Shown: positions 35,751 through 44,159, counted from the stretch's first letter. The stretch: DNA of 64,000 nt from Cryobacterium sp. Y11 (GCF_002929535.1 NZ_PJJO01000048.1:16788-80787), one strand, 5' to 3'. Program-made: numbers and translations. The notes: generated by a model from the sequence alone, not told the origin.

Positions 35751-36040
35751 CTAAAGTCGGCGGTAACCCGGCGCGGAGTGCCGGCGTCGGCTGTTGTCGA
35801 AGCCTTCTACATACCGGATGACATCGCTGCGGGCCTGTGATTTCGTCGCGTATGCGGTGCGGTAAACGCGTTCGTTCTTGAGCATCGAGAAAAACTTTCG
35901 GCCAAACTGTTGTCCCAACACGCCGGGCGGCCCATCGAGGAGCGCAACCGGAGGCTGGTCACCAGCGCCCGGAACTCGGCCGACGTGAAAACGCTGCCGC
36001 GGTCCTGACCGCGTCGGCAATTTCCGTGTGTACGGTGCGG
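35751..36040 (-). mobile_element. IS3-family transposase remnant (C-terminal end of OrfB)
   Basis: One minus-strand frame reads 'FSMLKNERVYRTAYATKSQARSD' and 'VIRYVEGFDNSRRRHSAPGYRRL', the typical end of IS3 OrfB. Upstream pieces 'GSVFTSAEFRALVTSLRLRSSMGRP' and 'CWDNSLAESF' are in another frame, so at least one frameshift separates them. No N-terminal part or inverted repeats are visible. Dead. Confidence 0.8.
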
Positions 36041-36128
36041 CGCAGTGGCTGCGGGAGAGCTTCTGGGCCGCGACAGGAATTGTGCCCCGCGACCCCAACA
36101 AATCCACCCGAAGGTGCATCTAGCACGC

Positions 36129-36193
36129 GATCCCGTAGGACGTTCCCTATAAGATGCGGCTGCGAGTCTCACTGGAGGTGTCGCTACCGGTTC
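36129..36193 (+). repeat. Cassette-boundary site 3 (composite, short)
   Basis: Left half GATCCCGTAGGACGTTCCC at 36129; right half GTCTCACTGGAGGTGTCGC at 36166, similar to the right halves of the 98-bp sites. Confidence 0.55.
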
Positions 36194-36219
36194 AATCCGA
36201 TACTGGATACTCTGAGCCC

Positions 36220-36627
36220 ATGTCGCCCAAGGTTGCCGGTTGGTTCGGAATGGCTGCCGCCGCCGTGATTGCAGCTGCCGCGGGGTTCCTGATCGCCAAC
36301 GCGGCGACGAGTATTCTTGGTGCGTTGGTTCTGGTCGGCGCCACCATCTTCTTTTCCATCGCTGCGGTGTGGACGCTGCGGAAGACTTGGGCCGACACAG
36401 TGTGGCCACCGGGAGTGCCCACCAGCGCGTCCCGGCTTCGACGCAGACAGCGCATCGGGGCCATCGTTCAGTGCGTTCTGTCACCACTCATGATTGCCTT
36501 AAGCGTCGTCCTCATCGTCGCTGGGAGCACCTGGGCGGTCGTCTACATTCTCCTCGGGGTGATAAATGGTGTGATAGCGCTGTGGACCCTCAAGGTTTTG
36601 CGCGACTCCGCGCCGAGATCTGAGTGA
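36220..36627 (+). CDS. Small membrane protein, 4 TM
   Basis: 135 residues from ATG 36220 (the open frame begins 66 bases earlier inside the repeat). Four hydrophobic stretches: about 8-25, 28-48, 85-107 and 108-125. No motif recognised. The next gene overlaps its stop (GTGA), so the two are probably translated together. Confidence 0.6.
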   Translation: MSPKVAGWFGMAAAAVIAAAAGFLIANAATSILGALVLVGATIFFSIAAVWTLRKTWADTVWPPGVPTSASRLRRRQRIGAIVQCVLSPLMIALSVVLIVAGSTWAVVYILLGVINGVIALWTLKVLRDSAPRSE

Positions 36628-36962
36628 TCACAGATCTCGAGGCGGACCCGCATATTGAAGACCGGGCTCGCGAGGCACTCGTAAGTGGCCGGTGTACAGT
36701 CCAAGCCATGTCCTCGCTCATTCAGCAGAGAATGGCAATAGAGCGTATCCGCACCCCCGCCATCGCGTGGACGCTATTCGGCGGGATTTGGGGGCTGCTT
36801 GCACTCGCCCAAGTGGTCGTGGGAACGGAGCCGACGCGAGCGGCCGTGTTCTTCGGTATCACGGGAGGGATAATCATCGTCGGGTTCGTCAAATTGAGGC
36901 GGTACCGTCGGGCAATTGCAGCGTTTACCGCCGAGAACGGCGTAGAGGCTGGCAAGCGCTGA
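36624..36962 (+). CDS. Small membrane protein, 2 TM (intact copy of a duplicated cassette gene)
   Basis: 112 residues; two hydrophobic segments ('TPAIAWTLFGGIWGLLALAQV' and 'AAVFFGITGGIIIVGFV') then a basic 'KLRRYRRAIAAF'. GTG 36624 overlaps the upstream stop; ATG 36708 is an alternative. From about 36712 to the repeat at 37003 it is closely similar to 41605-41896, where the second copy carries a stop codon. Function unknown. Confidence 0.65.
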   Translation: MITDLEADPHIEDRAREALVSGRCTVQAMSSLIQQRMAIERIRTPAIAWTLFGGIWGLLALAQVVVGTEPTRAAVFFGITGGIIIVGFVKLRRYRRAIAAFTAENGVEAGKR

Positions 36963-36975
36963 CGGACCCCCGGCC

Positions 36976-37003
36976 GTCCCATTAGGCGTTCGGCTAACGG
37001 GCG
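36976..37003 (+). repeat. Cassette-boundary site 4
   Basis: 28 bp: GTCCCATTAGGCGTTC followed by GGCTAACGGGCG. The related site at 41869 follows the second copy of the same gene. The stop codon of the minus-strand GNAT gene lies inside. Confidence 0.75.
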
Positions 37004-37512
37004 CTCAACCCATGTAAATCGAGGACATACGCCTGGGTCGGGCGTCTCAACAGAGAATGCTGGAATGGTTCACCCAGCTGTCTCCATCCCATTTTCTCGT
37101 AGAGGTGCACCGCCGCATGGTGATCGGCGAGTACGTGGAGTACGGATTGGTCGTAGCCCCGTAGGGCTAGCTGGGTGGTGAGAGCCATGAGCAGACTTGC
37201 ACCGAGCCTGCGACCTTGAGCGTCCGGAGCGACGGCGAGGAGGCCGACCACCGGCGCGGCCGGCGGATCACCCACCAGACCGCTGCCCGGTTTTGTGGCG
37301 AGCCCGAATCCGACGATTCCTGTGGATGTGTCCTCGGCCACGATCCAACACTCTGAGTCGTCGAATTTCGGTCGCGCGCGCTCTGCTACGCCGACGACTG
37401 CCGCGCCGTCGCGCGCGAGGCAAGCTGCGACCCACAGTGAAAGACATTCCTCTGTATCCGCCTCATCCCCGTCGCGATATTCAATCTTGCTCATTGCGCC
37501 CGGATTCTTCAT
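36994..37512 (-). CDS. GNAT-family N-acetyltransferase
   Basis: 172 residues (166 from ATG 37494). The acetyl-CoA site is 'VVGLLAVAPDAQGRRLGASLL' (V-x-P-x-x-Q/R-x-x-G-x-G/A pattern), followed by 'VLHVLADHHAAVHLYEKMGW', the normal beta5/alpha4 end of GNATs. Substrate unknown. Its last codons and its stop are formed by the repeat site 36976-37003. Confidence 0.85.
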   Translation of the reverse strand: MKNPGAMSKIEYRDGDEADTEECLSLWVAACLARDGAAVVGVAERARPKFDDSECWIVAEDTSTGIVGFGLATKPGSGLVGDPPAAPVVGLLAVAPDAQGRRLGASLLMALTTQLALRGYDQSVLHVLADHHAAVHLYEKMGWRQLGEPFQHSLLRRPTQAYVLDLHGLSAR

Positions 37513-37564
37513 GCGTCGAGTTTCTCACCCGGTTTGGTAACGGAAGAATCGCGTCTCGTTCCAA

Positions 37565-37662
37565 TTCCCGTATGGGGTTCCGCTTACGGGCAACTCGCCC
37601 CGCCAATCGACTTGAGCGGAATCACGTTTCAACGGGCCCGCTGGAGGTCCGGCTTGCGGGCA
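37565..37662 (+). repeat. Cassette-boundary site 5 (98-bp composite)
   Basis: Left 28-mer TTCCCGTATGGGGTTCC...TTACGGGCA at 37565-37592 and right 28-mer GGCCCGCTGGAGGTCC...TTGCGGGCA at 37635-37662. From 'GCTGGAGGTCC' onward the sequence is shared with the copy at about 56420. Confidence 0.8.
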
Positions 37663-37752
37663 TCAGATCGCGTGGATGATCACGGCCGACGCAGAGTTCG
37701 TACCGAAGACAGCTACACCTCATGGGTGCGTTGCTTCCTTCCCTCCGCCCGG

Positions 37753-38382
37753 TCAGTGCAGCGGCGATGTCGAACCGCTGATGGAGATGGTGTTGCCCCC
37801 GCGCTCGCCCCTGAATCGGTACTCGCCCCAGCGGATCGATTGCGACTGCTCGTGCTCGACTGCGGCCCAATCCCATCCGGTAATAGCAGGCGAGTCGGCG
37901 CCGCATTGGGGCGGGTAGGACTCCATGATCGTCGTGCAGAACACCGGTCCGTCTCCGTCATCGAGCACCATGCCGGCGAACGATTCCTCGGCGGGGCCGC
38001 TCAACGCGATCAGCAGCGCGAGGATCGCGAGCGCGAGGGCGACCGGTGTCATCGCATACCGCTCCGGTTTGGACCGGGAGATCGCATTCATCAGCACGCC
38101 GAGGGTGAGGTATCCAAAGACCACCCAGATCCCCACTGTCGAGAACGCGTTCGGAAACACGTCAGCGACACCCGCCCGGTCGAGGGCGAGCAGGGCGATG
38201 AACCCGTAGATCAGGATGGAGACGCCGGAGGCGATCCGATACCCGAGCGGCAGCACGCCGGGATGCTGCCCGCCCCACGCGAATCGTCCCCACGGCGCAC
38301 CGAAGGCGAGGGAAAGCTGGAAGAGAATCAGCAGTCCAATCAGTGTGACGAAGGCGATGGCGGCGATCACGGATGCAAGCAT
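37753..38382 (-). CDS. Membrane protein of unknown function, copy A of a duplicated cassette
   Basis: 209 residues from ATG 38382. Four membrane segments (about residues 3-24, 45-65, 75-95 and 110-130) are followed by an extracytoplasmic domain of about 75 residues with a cysteine pair ('VFCTTIMESYPPQCGADSP') and 'GWDWAAVEHEQSQ'. A near-identical protein lies at 56533-57162. Function not recognised. Confidence 0.75.
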   Translation of the reverse strand: MLASVIAAIAFVTLIGLLILFQLSLAFGAPWGRFAWGGQHPGVLPLGYRIASGVSILIYGFIALLALDRAGVADVFPNAFSTVGIWVVFGYLTLGVLMNAISRSKPERYAMTPVALALAILALLIALSGPAEESFAGMVLDDGDGPVFCTTIMESYPPQCGADSPAITGWDWAAVEHEQSQSIRWGEYRFRGERGGNTISISGSTSPLH

Positions 38383-38607
38383 ACGGGGCGCGCAGGTCAA
38401 CCCACCCTTGCCAGCAGGGAGCACCTCTGCCGCGCTGTGCTTGGGTGCGCTGCCAATATGCACGCAACTGATCAACCGAAGGGACCCCAGCAGAGCCGAG
38501 ATCGATCAGCTAACTAATGCGTGGCGAGAAGAGGGCGCCCACTCTATGGCGGTGCGATTGAGCACTACGCTGACGCGATCATCGTCCCACTGTTGTCACC
38601 AGCGTTC

Positions 38608-38686
38608 GTCCCGGTGAGCGTTCCCAACTGACACGGCATCGGTTCCTCTTTCCACCGCCCGCCTCGTTCCGTGCAACGCACTATCG
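38608..38686 (+). repeat. Cassette-boundary site 6
   Basis: Left half GTCCCGGTGAGCGTTCCC at 38608-38635; weak right half near 38660-38686. The same left half ends the duplicated copy at 57398. Confidence 0.7.
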
Positions 38687-38699
38687 ACTCTGGGCCCTT

Positions 38700-39287
38700 T
38701 TAATCGACGAACCCAGCCCATAGATCCTTCGTGATGGCGTAGTCGACGTTGCCTTGATCGGAACCGGGAATCGGGCCAGCAATTCCCTCGCGCCGAGTGC
38801 CTAAATAGGTCAGGCCCAGTCGACTCATTACCGCTCGAGATCCTGCGTTGACCGCCATCGTTTCGGCGAAAATTTGGGTCAGCCCCATGTCGTCGAAGCC
38901 GTATGCGAGCAGTGCGGCGGCACCTTCAGAGGCCAATCCTTGGCGCCAGAAATCCGGTAACAGTCGATACCCCAGTTCTGCTTGTCCTCGCTCGTCATTG
39001 TCCTCCAGCGTGAGGAGCCACCAGCCGACGAAGTCTGCTCCAGCAAAACCTGCCCAGAAACCGAGACCGTTTCGCGCTTCGTCGATACGTTCTTGATGGT
39101 GTTTCTCAACTTCCAATCGCTCCCGCGGTTCGCCAGTACCGAGGTAACGCATGACGTCGGGATGTGCGTCCAGGGTGACCTCGAATTCGAGGTGCTCCTC
39201 TCCCAAGGGAACAAGAGTCAACCGTTTGGTCTGAAGAGTGCGTTGGATCATCTCCTGACTATTGCAGCCAGGCATGTCCAGGGCCAA
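38700..39287 (-). CDS. GNAT acetyltransferase, RimJ/RimL type
   Basis: 195 residues. It starts around 'MIQRTLQTKRLTLVPLGEEHLEF' and has 'AELGYRLLPDFWRQGLASEGAAALL' (the acetyl-CoA loop RQGLASEG) and 'ETMAVNAGSRAVMSRLGLTYLG', the standard RimL series. It probably acetylates a small molecule or an N-terminal amine. ATG 39251 is an alternative start, giving 'MIQRTL'. Confidence 0.85.
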   Translation of the reverse strand: MALDMPGCNSQEMIQRTLQTKRLTLVPLGEEHLEFEVTLDAHPDVMRYLGTGEPRERLEVEKHHQERIDEARNGLGFWAGFAGADFVGWWLLTLEDNDERGQAELGYRLLPDFWRQGLASEGAAALLAYGFDDMGLTQIFAETMAVNAGSRAVMSRLGLTYLGTRREGIAGPIPGSDQGNVDYAITKDLWAGFVD

Positions 39288-39356
39288 TCTGACCGCGGGC
39301 GGCCAACGTAAACGCCCGCGATGGCCACCAACTGCTCGTTCATTTTGGCCAGCAAC

Positions 39357-39405
39357 GTCCCGTTGAGGGTTGGCGGACTCAGTCGGTCGTTCCCCCTGCG
39401 GTCAC
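39357..39405 (+). repeat. Cassette-boundary site 7
   Basis: Left half GTCCCGTTGAGGGTTGG at 39357 and right-half-like GTCGTTCCCCCTGCGGTCAC ending about 39405. Confidence 0.55.
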
Positions 39406-39448
39406 ATCTGGGATTGAATTCAGAACACGTTCGGAATAGAGTGACTCT

Positions 39449-39916
39449 ATGACGACAACACTCAACCTCGCGGGGCAACGCATCGTGCAATCCTCAGAGC
39501 TGTCCCGCAACTCGGCAGCAGTTTTCGCTGCCGCGGAGGAAGCGCCTGTCGAAGTCTCTCGGCGTGATGGCGAATCCCTGATCCTCACGACCAAGCGGGA
39601 GGCAGCTGCCCACGAGCGGATCCTCGAGATCGCCGCGCAGCTAATCGCTGTGTCGCTGGACGACAACGGCACGTTGGAGGACCGCCTCGCACGCCCTTTC
39701 CCATGGATTAAACTTCTCAGCGTTCAGGATCAGCGCACATGCGCAAGGGACATCATCGACACTGCCCGCGGTGCCTTCGTCGTCAATCAGCCCGGGCGGA
39801 TACTCACGGAGATCAAGGCCTGGCAGAACACTGCGGAAGCGGTCGCTGCCGGCTGGGGCCAGGATAAACCAGAGTGGCTGCGCGAACCGGTGACGGTCAC
39901 GAAGCCCCGCCTCTAG
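39449..39916 (+). CDS. Type II antitoxin, Phd/YefM-like
   Basis: 155 residues. The first 70 look like a Phd/YefM DNA-binding fold ('IVQSSELSRNSAAVFAAAEEAPV', then 'RRDGESLILTTKREAAAHERI'); the rest is an extra helical domain that would bind the toxin. It overlaps the toxin gene by one base. It probably represses its own operon. Confidence 0.75.
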   Translation: MTTTLNLAGQRIVQSSELSRNSAAVFAAAEEAPVEVSRRDGESLILTTKREAAAHERILEIAAQLIAVSLDDNGTLEDRLARPFPWIKLLSVQDQRTCARDIIDTARGAFVVNQPGRILTEIKAWQNTAEAVAAGWGQDKPEWLREPVTVTKPRL

Positions 39917-40254
39917 TGCCTCCGAAGAAGGGTTTTGTTGCTCGGCCACTCAAATCGACAGAATTCGTGATCGAGCACGCCACGAGTCAAGCTGCCGCTG
40001 GATGGCGCGACATCGTCGCAACGCAGAAAAGCTCCGCCGCGGATGCCTGGGACCGGCTCACGAAGGCCCCCAACCAATCAGATCCCAAGTGCCACCAGCT
40101 CAAGGGCCAACTGGCAACTGTTGTTCGCGACGGCACCGCCCACGATCAATGGCAGTACGAACTCTCGGGTGGGGCACGCATCTGGTTCTACATTGATGGC
40201 AAAACAGTAAAGATTGTCAACGTGTTCACGAAGCACCCCAACCAAACGAAGTAG
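39916..40254 (+). CDS. Type II toxin, RelE/ParE-like
   Basis: 112 residues from GTG 39916, which shares its G with the antitoxin stop TAG. The pattern 'GWRDIVATQKSSAADAWDRLTKAP' followed by 'CHQLKGQLATVVRDGTAHDQWQYEL' and 'ARIWFYIDGKTVKIVNVFTKHPNQTK' is the RelE/ParE-like ribonuclease fold. A stabilising TA module, as often found in cassette arrays. Confidence 0.78.
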   Translation: MPPKKGFVARPLKSTEFVIEHATSQAAAGWRDIVATQKSSAADAWDRLTKAPNQSDPKCHQLKGQLATVVRDGTAHDQWQYELSGGARIWFYIDGKTVKIVNVFTKHPNQTK

Positions 40255-40298
40255 GTGCCGGCGTTCACGACCGCCACCTCAACAACTTTCCATCACCC

Positions 40299-40326
40299 GT
40301 CCCGTGAGAGGTTCCCCATGCGGACG
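40299..40326 (+). repeat. Cassette-boundary site 8
   Basis: 28 bp GTCCCGTGAGAGGTTCC...ATGCGGACG, 45 bases after the toxin stop; a degenerate right half may end near 40390. Confidence 0.7.
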
Positions 40327-40432
40327 TCCCGTCTGTCGCGAACATTGCGTTCCCTGCAGACGATCTCCGACCGTTCTCTGCGTTCACGCGTCTTCACTAG
40401 AGTGAGCATGACCACCGGGAGAAGGGGCAACG

Positions 40433-41065
40433 ATGCAATACACCGTGTCGCGTCATCGCTGGCTCGCGCTGGCCGCAATAGGGCTGTGCGCGGCGGTCGC
40501 GTTGAGTGGCTGCGCGGCACCTGTTCCACTCTCGGATGGGTCGCAGATCGAGGCGGAGATGCTGCCGCTAAAGGATTCTTTGGTAATCGACGAGCAGTTG
40601 CGGGAGGAGTTAGCGTTGCCTCCAGTCGATTTAAAGACGAGGCAATGGCTCGATCGACTGCAGGGTGAACTGATGGGGGACGCGAACTTTGGTTCTCCGG
40701 CGATTTCGCCGGATCGAAGCACGGTCACTATTGTTTGGTACGGCGCGCCCAGTGCGCGGCTTAGAGAGTTGGTCGCTGAGGCCCCGGAGAAGCTGACCGT
40801 GGTCATCCAGCCAGCCGTGTTTCGGCCGGCCGAGTTGAACGAACTCGCCCAGAGGGCAGTGACCACTCAAGGGCTGGTTCCGGGCGTGCAAGTAGCTATG
40901 AGCAGTGCCGCCCCGGACGCGGCCGGGGTAACGATCGGAATCGTCGAGCTTCCCGCTGGGCGCACCCTCGATCAACTCGGCACTGCGTACGGGCAGGCAT
41001 TGAAGCGACTTGATGTCCCGATTACCGTGGAAGTCAGTGGCATGCTTGTGCCATTCAACAGCTGA
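40433..41065 (+). CDS. Lipoprotein of unknown function
   Basis: 210 residues: signal 'RHRWLALAAIGLCAAVALSGC' (as LALAAIGLCAAVALSGC) with lipobox 'LSGC', then a domain containing 'SPDRSTVTIVWYGAPSARLREL' and 'VVIQPAVFRPAELNELAQRAV'. No family recognised. One of at least six lipoproteins in the cassette region. Confidence 0.75.
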   Translation: MQYTVSRHRWLALAAIGLCAAVALSGCAAPVPLSDGSQIEAEMLPLKDSLVIDEQLREELALPPVDLKTRQWLDRLQGELMGDANFGSPAISPDRSTVTIVWYGAPSARLRELVAEAPEKLTVVIQPAVFRPAELNELAQRAVTTQGLVPGVQVAMSSAAPDAAGVTIGIVELPAGRTLDQLGTAYGQALKRLDVPITVEVSGMLVPFNS

Positions 41066-41107
41066 GCAACAAGGGTTCCCCAGCGATCGTTCGGTTTCTT
41101 ACGTCAG
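41064..41107 (+). repeat. Cassette-boundary site 9 (degenerate)
   Basis: AAGGGTTCCCCAGCGATCG with a right-half-like GTTCGGTTTCTTACGTCAG directly after it, starting at the stop of the preceding gene. Confidence 0.45.
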
Positions 41108-41135
41108 CGCAATCACCGTGCTTGAGAAGAGAACC

Positions 41136-41393
41136 TCAACGCGAGACTGCCCGTCGCAAGAATCGATGTGCGAAGTAGGCCAGAGCGAAGAGGCTGAGGA
41201 TCCCCAACGCCCACGTCCCCGGGTATCCCAGGAAAGGGCCGCTGACACAGGTGCTCACCGCACCCGATTCCGCTGCGTAGTCCTTGCACTCGCCTACGGT
41301 AAGTCCGAAGAGCAAGACGTTGACCACGACGACAAGCAGGCTCGCGATGACCCATCGCGTCCTCGGCTCAGGTTTCCGCAGCGTTGTCGACAT
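41136..41393 (-). CDS. Small membrane protein, 2 TM
   Basis: 85 residues: helix 1 'WVIASLLVVVVNVLLFGLTV', an outside loop with two cysteines ('GECKDYAAESGAVSTC'), and helix 2 'TWALGILSLFALAYFAHRF' ending in Arg residues. No family recognised. Confidence 0.6.
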   Translation of the reverse strand: MSTTLRKPEPRTRWVIASLLVVVVNVLLFGLTVGECKDYAAESGAVSTCVSGPFLGYPGTWALGILSLFALAYFAHRFLRRAVSR

Positions 41394-41604
41394 GCCGAAA
41401 GACTAGTCCCCGCTCTGCCCAGATGCCCGCCGTTAGGGCATCGAGACCGAATTGTGCGTCGCGGAAAGACGAGGTGGAGTACCCCGGTTCCGGCGACACT
41501 CCCTGACAGTTTCGTGTAGTGCTGCGACGGGAAGGCGCCGCGGCCGAGCGCGCGACGTGAGCAACGCAACGTCGAGCGAACGTGGCTCGACGCGGCAAGA
41601 GTCG

Positions 41605-41856
41605 TCATTCAGCAGAAAATGGCAATCGACCGTATCCGCACGTCCGCGATTGTGTAGGCGCTGTTCGGCGGGTTAGGGGCACTGCTTGCAATCGCCAATC
41701 GCCAATGGGTTGTGGGAACGGAGCCGACCCGAGCGGCCGTGTACTTCGGCGTCGCGGGAGGGTTGATTATCGTCGGGCTCGTCAAATTGAGGCGATATCG
41801 TCGGGCACTGGCGGCGTTTACCGTCGAGAACGGCGTAGATGCTGGCGAGCGTTGAT
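41605..41856 (+). pseudogene. Decayed copy of the 36624-36962 membrane protein gene
   Basis: The sequence follows 36712-36962 closely (for example ATGGCAATCGACCGTATCC against ATGGCAATAGAGCGTATCC), but the sense frame has TAG at about 41656 ('TSAIV*') and a short insertion duplicating AATCGCCAATCGCCAATG. It ends 'NGVDAGER' like the intact copy and is followed by the equivalent repeat site. Confidence 0.85.
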
Positions 41857-41868
41857 GGAATTCCGGTC

Positions 41869-41896
41869 GTCCCATTGGGGGTTCCTCTTGTGGATG
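41869..41896 (+). repeat. Cassette-boundary site 10
   Basis: GTCCCATTGGGGGTTCC...TGTGGATG. It shares the GTCCCATT start with site 4, at the same distance after the duplicated gene. Confidence 0.7.
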
Positions 41897-42058
41897 TTTG
41901 TACAACGGTCACGACAGCGCCGAGAAGCCTGAATCAGCAGCCTCGTTGGGAGGGATTGGCTCTCGAACGAGCCGGCTGGAAAGAGGCAGTCCCGCGATCG
42001 ATGAACGTGGCCGCCATACCCACGATGCGACCGCCAATAAGAATGGGGCGCCGCCGGA

Positions 42059-42541
42059 TTACTTCGATTCGAAGAAGGGCGAATCTGCCGGCCAAAGTTC
42101 TCCGCCCATATCCGTCTGGGCCGTCAGGAGATCTTTGGGGTTTTCGCTTCCAACAACCCACAGGTCACCGACGAGGAAAAGGCCAGTCTCGGGGCTGGCC
42201 GCGTTGAGTTGCAGGAGACCGTCCAAATCGGCTTGAGTAGCGAAAGTATTCAGACCGTTTTCACTGTTGCGGCACACGCCCGATTCAAACGAACCGGACA
42301 TGACGTTCTCCGTGACTACCCATTCACAGGGCAGACCCGTAGCGATGTAGGCCTCGTGCAGTTCATCCAAGGTGAGCGTCCCTTTAGGAGCGACAGTATC
42401 CGGCGCTGTCGTTTGGGTTTCTGGCGTTGCTACGGCGGTCTCGGATGATTCCGGCAGTGACGACGCTGTGCAGCCTGCGAGAGCGGCGACGACGATCGTT
42501 ATAACGGCTAACGCAAGTGACGTGCGGATGGTGACCCCCAG
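42059..42541 (-). CDS. Lipoprotein with non-canonical start
   Basis: From ATG 42370 only 103 residues would be made, without a signal. Reading upstream in frame gives 'TIRTSLALAVITIVVAALAGC', a clear lipoprotein signal with lipobox 'LAGC', then a Thr/Ser/Pro linker joining the domain 'LDELHEAYIATGLPCEWVV'. No ATG, GTG or TTG precedes it; candidates are CTG 42541 or GTC 42535 (a mutated GTG?). The real gene therefore either uses CTG or has lost its start. The globular domain has one cysteine pair. Confidence 0.55.
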   Translation of the reverse strand: MGVTIRTSLALAVITIVVAALAGCTASSLPESSETAVATPETQTTAPDTVAPKGTLTLDELHEAYIATGLPCEWVVTENVMSGSFESGVCRNSENGLNTFATQADLDGLLQLNAASPETGLFLVGDLWVVGSENPKDLLTAQTDMGGELWPADSPFFESK

Positions 42542-42668
42542 AGCAGATGAGGACGCCTTGAGCGCCCGACTCAGTTAAGACACTATCGCGCCATCAATGT
42601 TGGCGGCGCTGCGGTGGCGACATTGTCGCCGCGGGTTAGCCAGCTCCGACTGACTAGAGGCGAACCAT

Positions 42669-42754
42669 GTCCCGTAGAGCGTTCCCCAAACGAAACGGAT
42701 GAAAGTCGCCGATCGACCGTTTGCGTGTCCCACTCGCCGTCCGGCTTGCGGGAC
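42669..42754 (+). repeat. Cassette-boundary site 11 (86-bp composite)
   Basis: Left half GTCCCGTAGAGCGTTCCCC at 42669-42696; right 28-mer GTCCCACTCGCCGTCC...CTTGCGGGAC at 42727-42754. Confidence 0.8.
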
Positions 42755-43127
42755 GCGCAAAACGGATCACCTGACAGCACCATGCCTAAGCAGCTATGTC
42801 GTCAAACGCTCATTCATTTCGGGCGAAGGTCCCAGACCGAGGCTGACGAATAATTTTCCACGTTTGTGGGGTAAACCGGATACTGAGGCGCCTCGGCGCA
42901 CGTTCGCTGAAAGTGCTGATCTTGGGTTGCAGGCTGGTAACGCTGATTTATCCACGGTGGAGAAATGCGAGGAGGACATTTCGCTCGATCTCGGGCGGTC
43001 TCAGTTAGGGCTTGGACATCGGTCAACAGCCTGTCACCGCGCACAGTGGCCTCAAGGTTCGGATTCGCTGCCGAAGGGATCGAACGGCAACAGCTTCGCT
43101 ACAGAAGCGTGCGCTTACGCGCGCCGG
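42755..43127 (+). other. No gene recognised
   Basis: About 370 bases between a repeat site and the LysM-like lipoprotein gene, without a coherent frame. Possibly a decayed cassette. Confidence 0.4.
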
Positions 43128-43505
43128 TCAGCGTGGCTTTTCGTCGGTAGTGGGAATGACGACTACGCCAACGCCTAGGATCGTGTGGCAGTCGAATCCG
43201 GCGTTGTTCTCTTCCCGGTCGAGCTGCCAGTAGGCTCGGCCGAACCGGTCGCAAATGAGGCCGCCCACGTCGCCTGCGACCGTCGTATAGCGGATAGTGC
43301 CCTCGGCATCCGTCTCGGTTTCCCCCATCGCTCCCTTTGCCGGCCCGGTGTCGATGATCGGGTCGGGCGTTGGCGTGGGGATCGGGACTGTCGTTGGGCT
43401 CGCTGGCGGCATGGCCGGCGGAGCAGTGGTGGGGAAGGTGCAGCCTGCCAAGAGAAGGGCGCCAATCAGCGCGACCCCCGCGACGCTCAGCTGACGGAGC
43501 GACAT
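43128..43505 (-). CDS. Small lipoprotein with LysM-like C-terminus
   Basis: 125 residues from ATG 43505 (133 from 43529). Signal 'VAGVALIGALLLAGC' with lipobox 'LAGC', then a Pro/Thr-rich linker 'PPAMPPASPTTVPIPTPTP'. The last 60 residues ('YTTVAGDVGGLICDRFGRAYWQL' ... 'ILGVGVVVIPT') fit the LysM pattern Y-V-x-GD-x-x-x-I-x-x-RF...L...G-x-x-L-x-IP, suggesting peptidoglycan binding. The start is uncertain because no good ribosome site is visible. Confidence 0.65.
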   Translation of the reverse strand: MSLRQLSVAGVALIGALLLAGCTFPTTAPPAMPPASPTTVPIPTPTPDPIIDTGPAKGAMGETETDAEGTIRYTTVAGDVGGLICDRFGRAYWQLDREENNAGFDCHTILGVGVVVIPTTDEKPR

Positions 43506-43701
43506 CGTGCAGGATGAGAGGCGAGGCATAGCACTTTCGTGTCTTGAGTAGTCATCAGAATAAGCCGTGACCGCTACGCAACCACGTACTCTCAGCTTGC
43601 CAAAGGACGCCGAGCAGCGCGAGTCGGCTGTTCGGAGGACACGGCCTCGTCATCGTCTTAAACCGCGATGGCCTGAGCCAGTTGAACGCGCTTTAACTGC
43701 A

Positions 43702-43730
43702 GGTGGGTACGTGGGGCGTTCCCAAGTGCG
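43702..43730 (+). repeat. Cassette-boundary site 12 (degenerate)
   Basis: GGTACGTGGGGCGTTCCC-type core immediately before the next small gene. Confidence 0.45.
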
Positions 43731-43747
43731 CAGTCTTTCTGGAAGTC

Positions 43748-44017
43748 ATGCCTTCCGAACGCGCCCCGGAAACTTCCCTAGCCCCCAATCAACGCCTTGA
43801 ACCCGTTCATATCCACGGCGTCTCGGACACGAGCCTGCACCTCTGCCTTCCAGCGTCACGAGGGAAGGAGCTCACCGCACAGGTGTGGGCGGAGCCACAC
43901 CCGTACGAGGATTTCGGAACAGAGTTCATGATCTACGGACCCCGCACCGAGGAAGAACTCGGCATTGTTCTTAGCATCGTCGACGAAAGCTTGGTTTTCG
44001 CGCGCACCGGTAACTAA
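43748..44017 (+). CDS. Small hypothetical protein
   Basis: 89 residues from ATG 43748. Soluble, mixed alpha/beta: 'EPVHIHGVSDTSLHLCLPAS', 'QVWAEPHPYEDFGTEFMIYGP', 'ELGIVLSIVDESLVFARTGN'. No family recognised, but the composition looks like a real protein. The site upstream overlaps the possible leader. Confidence 0.5.
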   Translation: MPSERAPETSLAPNQRLEPVHIHGVSDTSLHLCLPASRGKELTAQVWAEPHPYEDFGTEFMIYGPRTEEELGIVLSIVDESLVFARTGN

Positions 44018-44100
44018 GAGAGCATCGCCGTCGCCGATACGTCCCCGTCGAAGTGGCCATCGGGCCAGACGGCCATCAGCGATGAACTCGAAGTTTCAGC

Positions 44101-44128
44101 GTCCCGCACGACGTTCCCCTCGCGGGCG
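44101..44128 (+). repeat. Cassette-boundary site 13
   Basis: 28 bp GTCCCGCACGACGTTCC...TCGCGGGCG. Confidence 0.7.
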
Positions 44129-44159
44129 CGACGGTCTAAATGTGCAGGCGGCGGCGCGG

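Noticed and set aside
37534..38517. 327-codon plus-strand frame
   Set aside because: Antisense to the duplicated membrane protein and running through two sites; the same shadow occurs at 56506-57351.
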